Positions 5,978 through 7,152 of a DNA stretch of 7,152 bases are shown here, in pieces. The notes beneath the pieces are model-generated. The model was not told the DNA's origin, did no database searches, and worked only from the letters and a program-made list of their open reading frames with translations. A program made the translations under genes and the position numbers. This stretch comes from Solobacterium sp. (lineage in GTDB: Bacteria; Bacillota_I; Bacilli_A; Erysipelotrichales; Erysipelotrichaceae), in assembly GCA_017543025.1 (NCBI GenBank), contig JAFYGX010000140.1, forward strand, positions 1 to 7,152, in the 5' to 3' direction. Position 1 is the first letter of the stretch, and each line of letters starts with the position of its first letter.

Positions 5978-6928
5978 TCAGCGGATCAGCGTATGAAACA
6001 GTCCGGAGGTCAGCGGACTGTAGACCTGCAGAAACATCCGGTTTTTCCACCCGAGATTCTTAAGATACGGGTTGTGCTTCCAGTCCGGAAAATTCTCCCG
6101 CATGACGGCTTCGCTTCGTTCATAGCAGGTCTTCCATTGACTGCTGCGGATAAACCGGAACATGCCGTACAGCCGAAGATGCTCGATATGCAGATATTCC
6201 AGCTCCGTGCGGTACGTTTCAAAGAGACCTGCATCCGTAAAGTTCTTCCGTACCATAGCCAGTACATCGAAGATCTGCAGAATGCGCGGATCATCGGTTG
6301 CCGCCATGATCGACCCCTCCCGCTGCCGGTAGCGGAACCCACAGTACGGAAGATAGGCGATCTTCTTCGCCTTCGCAAAGATCATTGTTGTGACCGGATG
6401 ATCCTCATACCATGTATGCAGGGGATAGCGATAGCCGCCTTCTCCCTTGAACAGTTCTGCTTTATAGATCTTATTCCAGGCAAATAACGGCGACAGCAAT
6501 GCCTTCTGATTGACCGTATCCGTCTTCCAGTCCGTCAGTCCCTTCATCACAAAGTTACGGGAGGAATCCTGCCAGACATATTCAAGATCGGCAATACATA
6601 CATCCGCATCCCGGATCTCGCTGACCATCCGTTCATAGAGGTCCTCTTCCACCCAGTCATCACTGTCGAGAAAGGCAATATAATCCCCTTCCGCATACGG
6701 AAGACCGAAATTGCGGGCATCGGAAAGCCCGCCGTTTTCTTTCCGGAAGTAACGGAACCGCGGGTCGGATTCTGCAAAGCGCTCAGCGATCACAGAGGAA
6801 CCGTCTGTCGATCCGTCATCTACCAGAATGACTTCCATGTCCTTCAGCGTCTGTTTCTGCAATGACTGCAGACAGCAGGGCAGATAGGCTTCCACGTTGT
6901 AGACCGGTACGATCACACTCAGGCGCAT
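5978..6928 (-). CDS. Family 2 glycosyltransferase (GT-A fold), surface glycan type
   Basis: A 316-residue cytoplasmic or peripheral enzyme that transfers a sugar from a nucleotide donor to a growing glycan. Motifs in order: V-P-V-Y-N at 7-11, V-D-D-G-S-T-D at 36-42, E-N-G-G-L-S-D-A-R-N at 64-73 and the metal-binding D-S-D-D-W at 88-92. Then come W-N-K-I-Y-K at 151-156 and W-Y-E-D-H at 173-177, typical of capsule and exopolysaccharide family 2 enzymes, where the E-D holds the likely catalytic base. The start at 6928 is chosen over an in-frame ATG at 6958, because GGAGGTG (6944-6938) is 9 bases upstream and the promoter -10 overlaps the earlier ATG. It is the first gene of the operon with the flippase and lipoprotein, 58 bases before the proposed flippase start. 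Donor and acceptor sugars cannot be read from the sequence. Confidence 0.94.
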   Translation of the reverse strand: MRLSVIVPVYNVEAYLPCCLQSLQKQTLKDMEVILVDDGSTDGSSVIAERFAESDPRFRYFRKENGGLSDARNFGLPYAEGDYIAFLDSDDWVEEDLYERMVSEIRDADVCIADLEYVWQDSSRNFVMKGLTDWKTDTVNQKALLSPLFAWNKIYKAELFKGEGGYRYPLHTWYEDHPVTTMIFAKAKKIAYLPYCGFRYRQREGSIMAATDDPRILQIFDVLAMVRKNFTDAGLFETYRTELEYLHIEHLRLYGMFRFIRSSQWKTCYERSEAVMRENFPDWKHNPYLKNLGWKNRMFLQVYSPLTSGLFHTLIR

Positions 6929-6956
6929 AACAAAAAACACCTCCGAAAACAGTGAC

Positions 6957-6965
6957 ATTATACCA
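6957..6965 (-). promoter_or_regulatory. Extended -10 promoter of the glycosyltransferase-flippase-lipoprotein operon
   Basis: On the minus strand, TGG followed by a perfect TATAAT (6962-6957) makes an extended -10. No good -35 sits at the usual distance; ACAATT is found 17 bases upstream. A start near 6950 gives a leader of about 22 bases with a strong ribosome binding site. Confidence 0.6.
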
Positions 6966-7004
6966 TCTCAGAGGAAAACAATTGTGAAGAACATGTGAGG
7001 CCTG

Positions 7005-7105
7005 TTCTGCTTCCGGACCGGAAACAGAAGTACAGAAATCCCTGTGCTCTTACTGGTGAATCCTCTCCACCTGATCCAAAGAATCAGATGGAGCTTCCAA
7101 AGCTT
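7005..7105 (-). other. Hairpin-rich segment, possible structured RNA or leader on the minus strand
   Basis: The segment from 6966 to the right edge (187 bases) has no gene I can assign. It holds three hairpins. The 7005-7029 hairpin has a 10-pair stem with one G-U and a five-base loop. The 7065-7093 hairpin has a 13-pair stem with two G-U pairs and a TTT loop. The 7093-7104 region has a short stem (AGCTT-CCA-AAGCT). The non-Watson-Crick positions (7010/7024, 7070/7088, 7076/7082) are G-U if read as minus-strand RNA and C-A if read as plus-strand RNA. I see no U-tract after any of them, so none is a plain terminator. It is not a recognised tRNA, riboswitch, SRP RNA or RNase P RNA. Confidence 0.4.
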
Positions 7106-7152
7106 GTGTGCTTCGGACTACCCGACAGCCGATACAGCAAAATGTACAGACA

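Noticed and set aside
6929..6958. In-frame upstream ATG adding ten residues to the glycosyltransferase
   Set aside because: It overlaps the TATAAT box and has no ribosome binding site, while the ATG at 6928 has GGAGGTG at proper spacing.
7007..7019. Minus-strand GGTCCGGAAGCAG resembling part of the SRP RNA core
   Set aside because: The full SRP core (GGTCAGGTCCGGAAGGAAGCAG-like) and the tetraloop arrangement are missing; the similarity comes from a simple hairpin.
7050..7152. Minus-strand reading frame open from the right edge to a TAA at 7052-7050
   Set aside because: Two plus-strand frames are equally open across this short stretch, and the residues match no family I know, so this is not enough to call a gene end.

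Overview
The window looks like a stretch of chromosome from a low-redundancy Gram-positive bacterium, most likely a Bacillota. Evidence for this: strong AGGAGG-type ribosome binding sites on several genes, TATAAT/extended -10 promoters, a lipobox lipoprotein, and membrane-anchored envelope proteins with no sign of outer-membrane components. Base composition is close to balanced by eye. A gut Erysipelotrichia-like Firmicute is my guess, and the sequence alone does not prove it. The dominant theme is cell-surface polysaccharide handling, with two housekeeping-type genes at the left.

Left part (1-1487). The window opens inside the first codons of a minus-strand family 2 glycosyltransferase of the polyprenyl-phosphate (DPM1/GtrB-like) kind, which has its own good promoter. 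Next is a single-gene unit for thioredoxin (minus strand), bounded by a clear promoter and a textbook intrinsic terminator. Reading away from it on the plus strand is a LacX-type aldose 1-epimerase-like gene.

Middle part (1488-3784). An extended -10 promoter interlocked with a terminator-like hairpin precedes a two-gene plus-strand unit. The first gene encodes a membrane-anchored phosphodiester glycosidase (NAGPA-domain) protein. The second, overlapping it by 16 bases, encodes a single-pass membrane protein with a large extracytoplasmic region that may be NTF2-like. Neither gene has a convincing Shine-Dalgarno sequence, unlike most of the minus-strand genes.

Right part (3794-6962). A convergent three-gene minus-strand operon, read right to left, encodes a family 2 glycosyltransferase, a MOP-family (Wzx-like) oligosaccharide flippase and a lipoprotein with a bacterial Ig-like (DUF5011-type) domain. 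The last two overlap by ATGA. The flippase has no ATG/GTG/TTG where its N-terminus should begin. An ACG sits at the right distance from a good Shine-Dalgarno, which suggests a non-canonical start or a recent/assembly ATG-to-ACG change. The convergent junction carries nested inverted repeats that contain both stop codons.

Right edge (6966-7152). No gene could be assigned. This segment holds consecutive hairpins whose imperfect pairs are G-U on the minus strand but C-A on the plus strand. That asymmetry suggests a minus-strand transcript with structure.

Working together, the glycosyltransferase and flippase would build and export a lipid-linked glycan, and the lipoprotein, phosphodiester glycosidase and its partner would act at the outer face of the membrane. 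This is inference from families and context. I did not find convincing evidence of a defence system, mobile element, CRISPR array or tRNA/rRNA.
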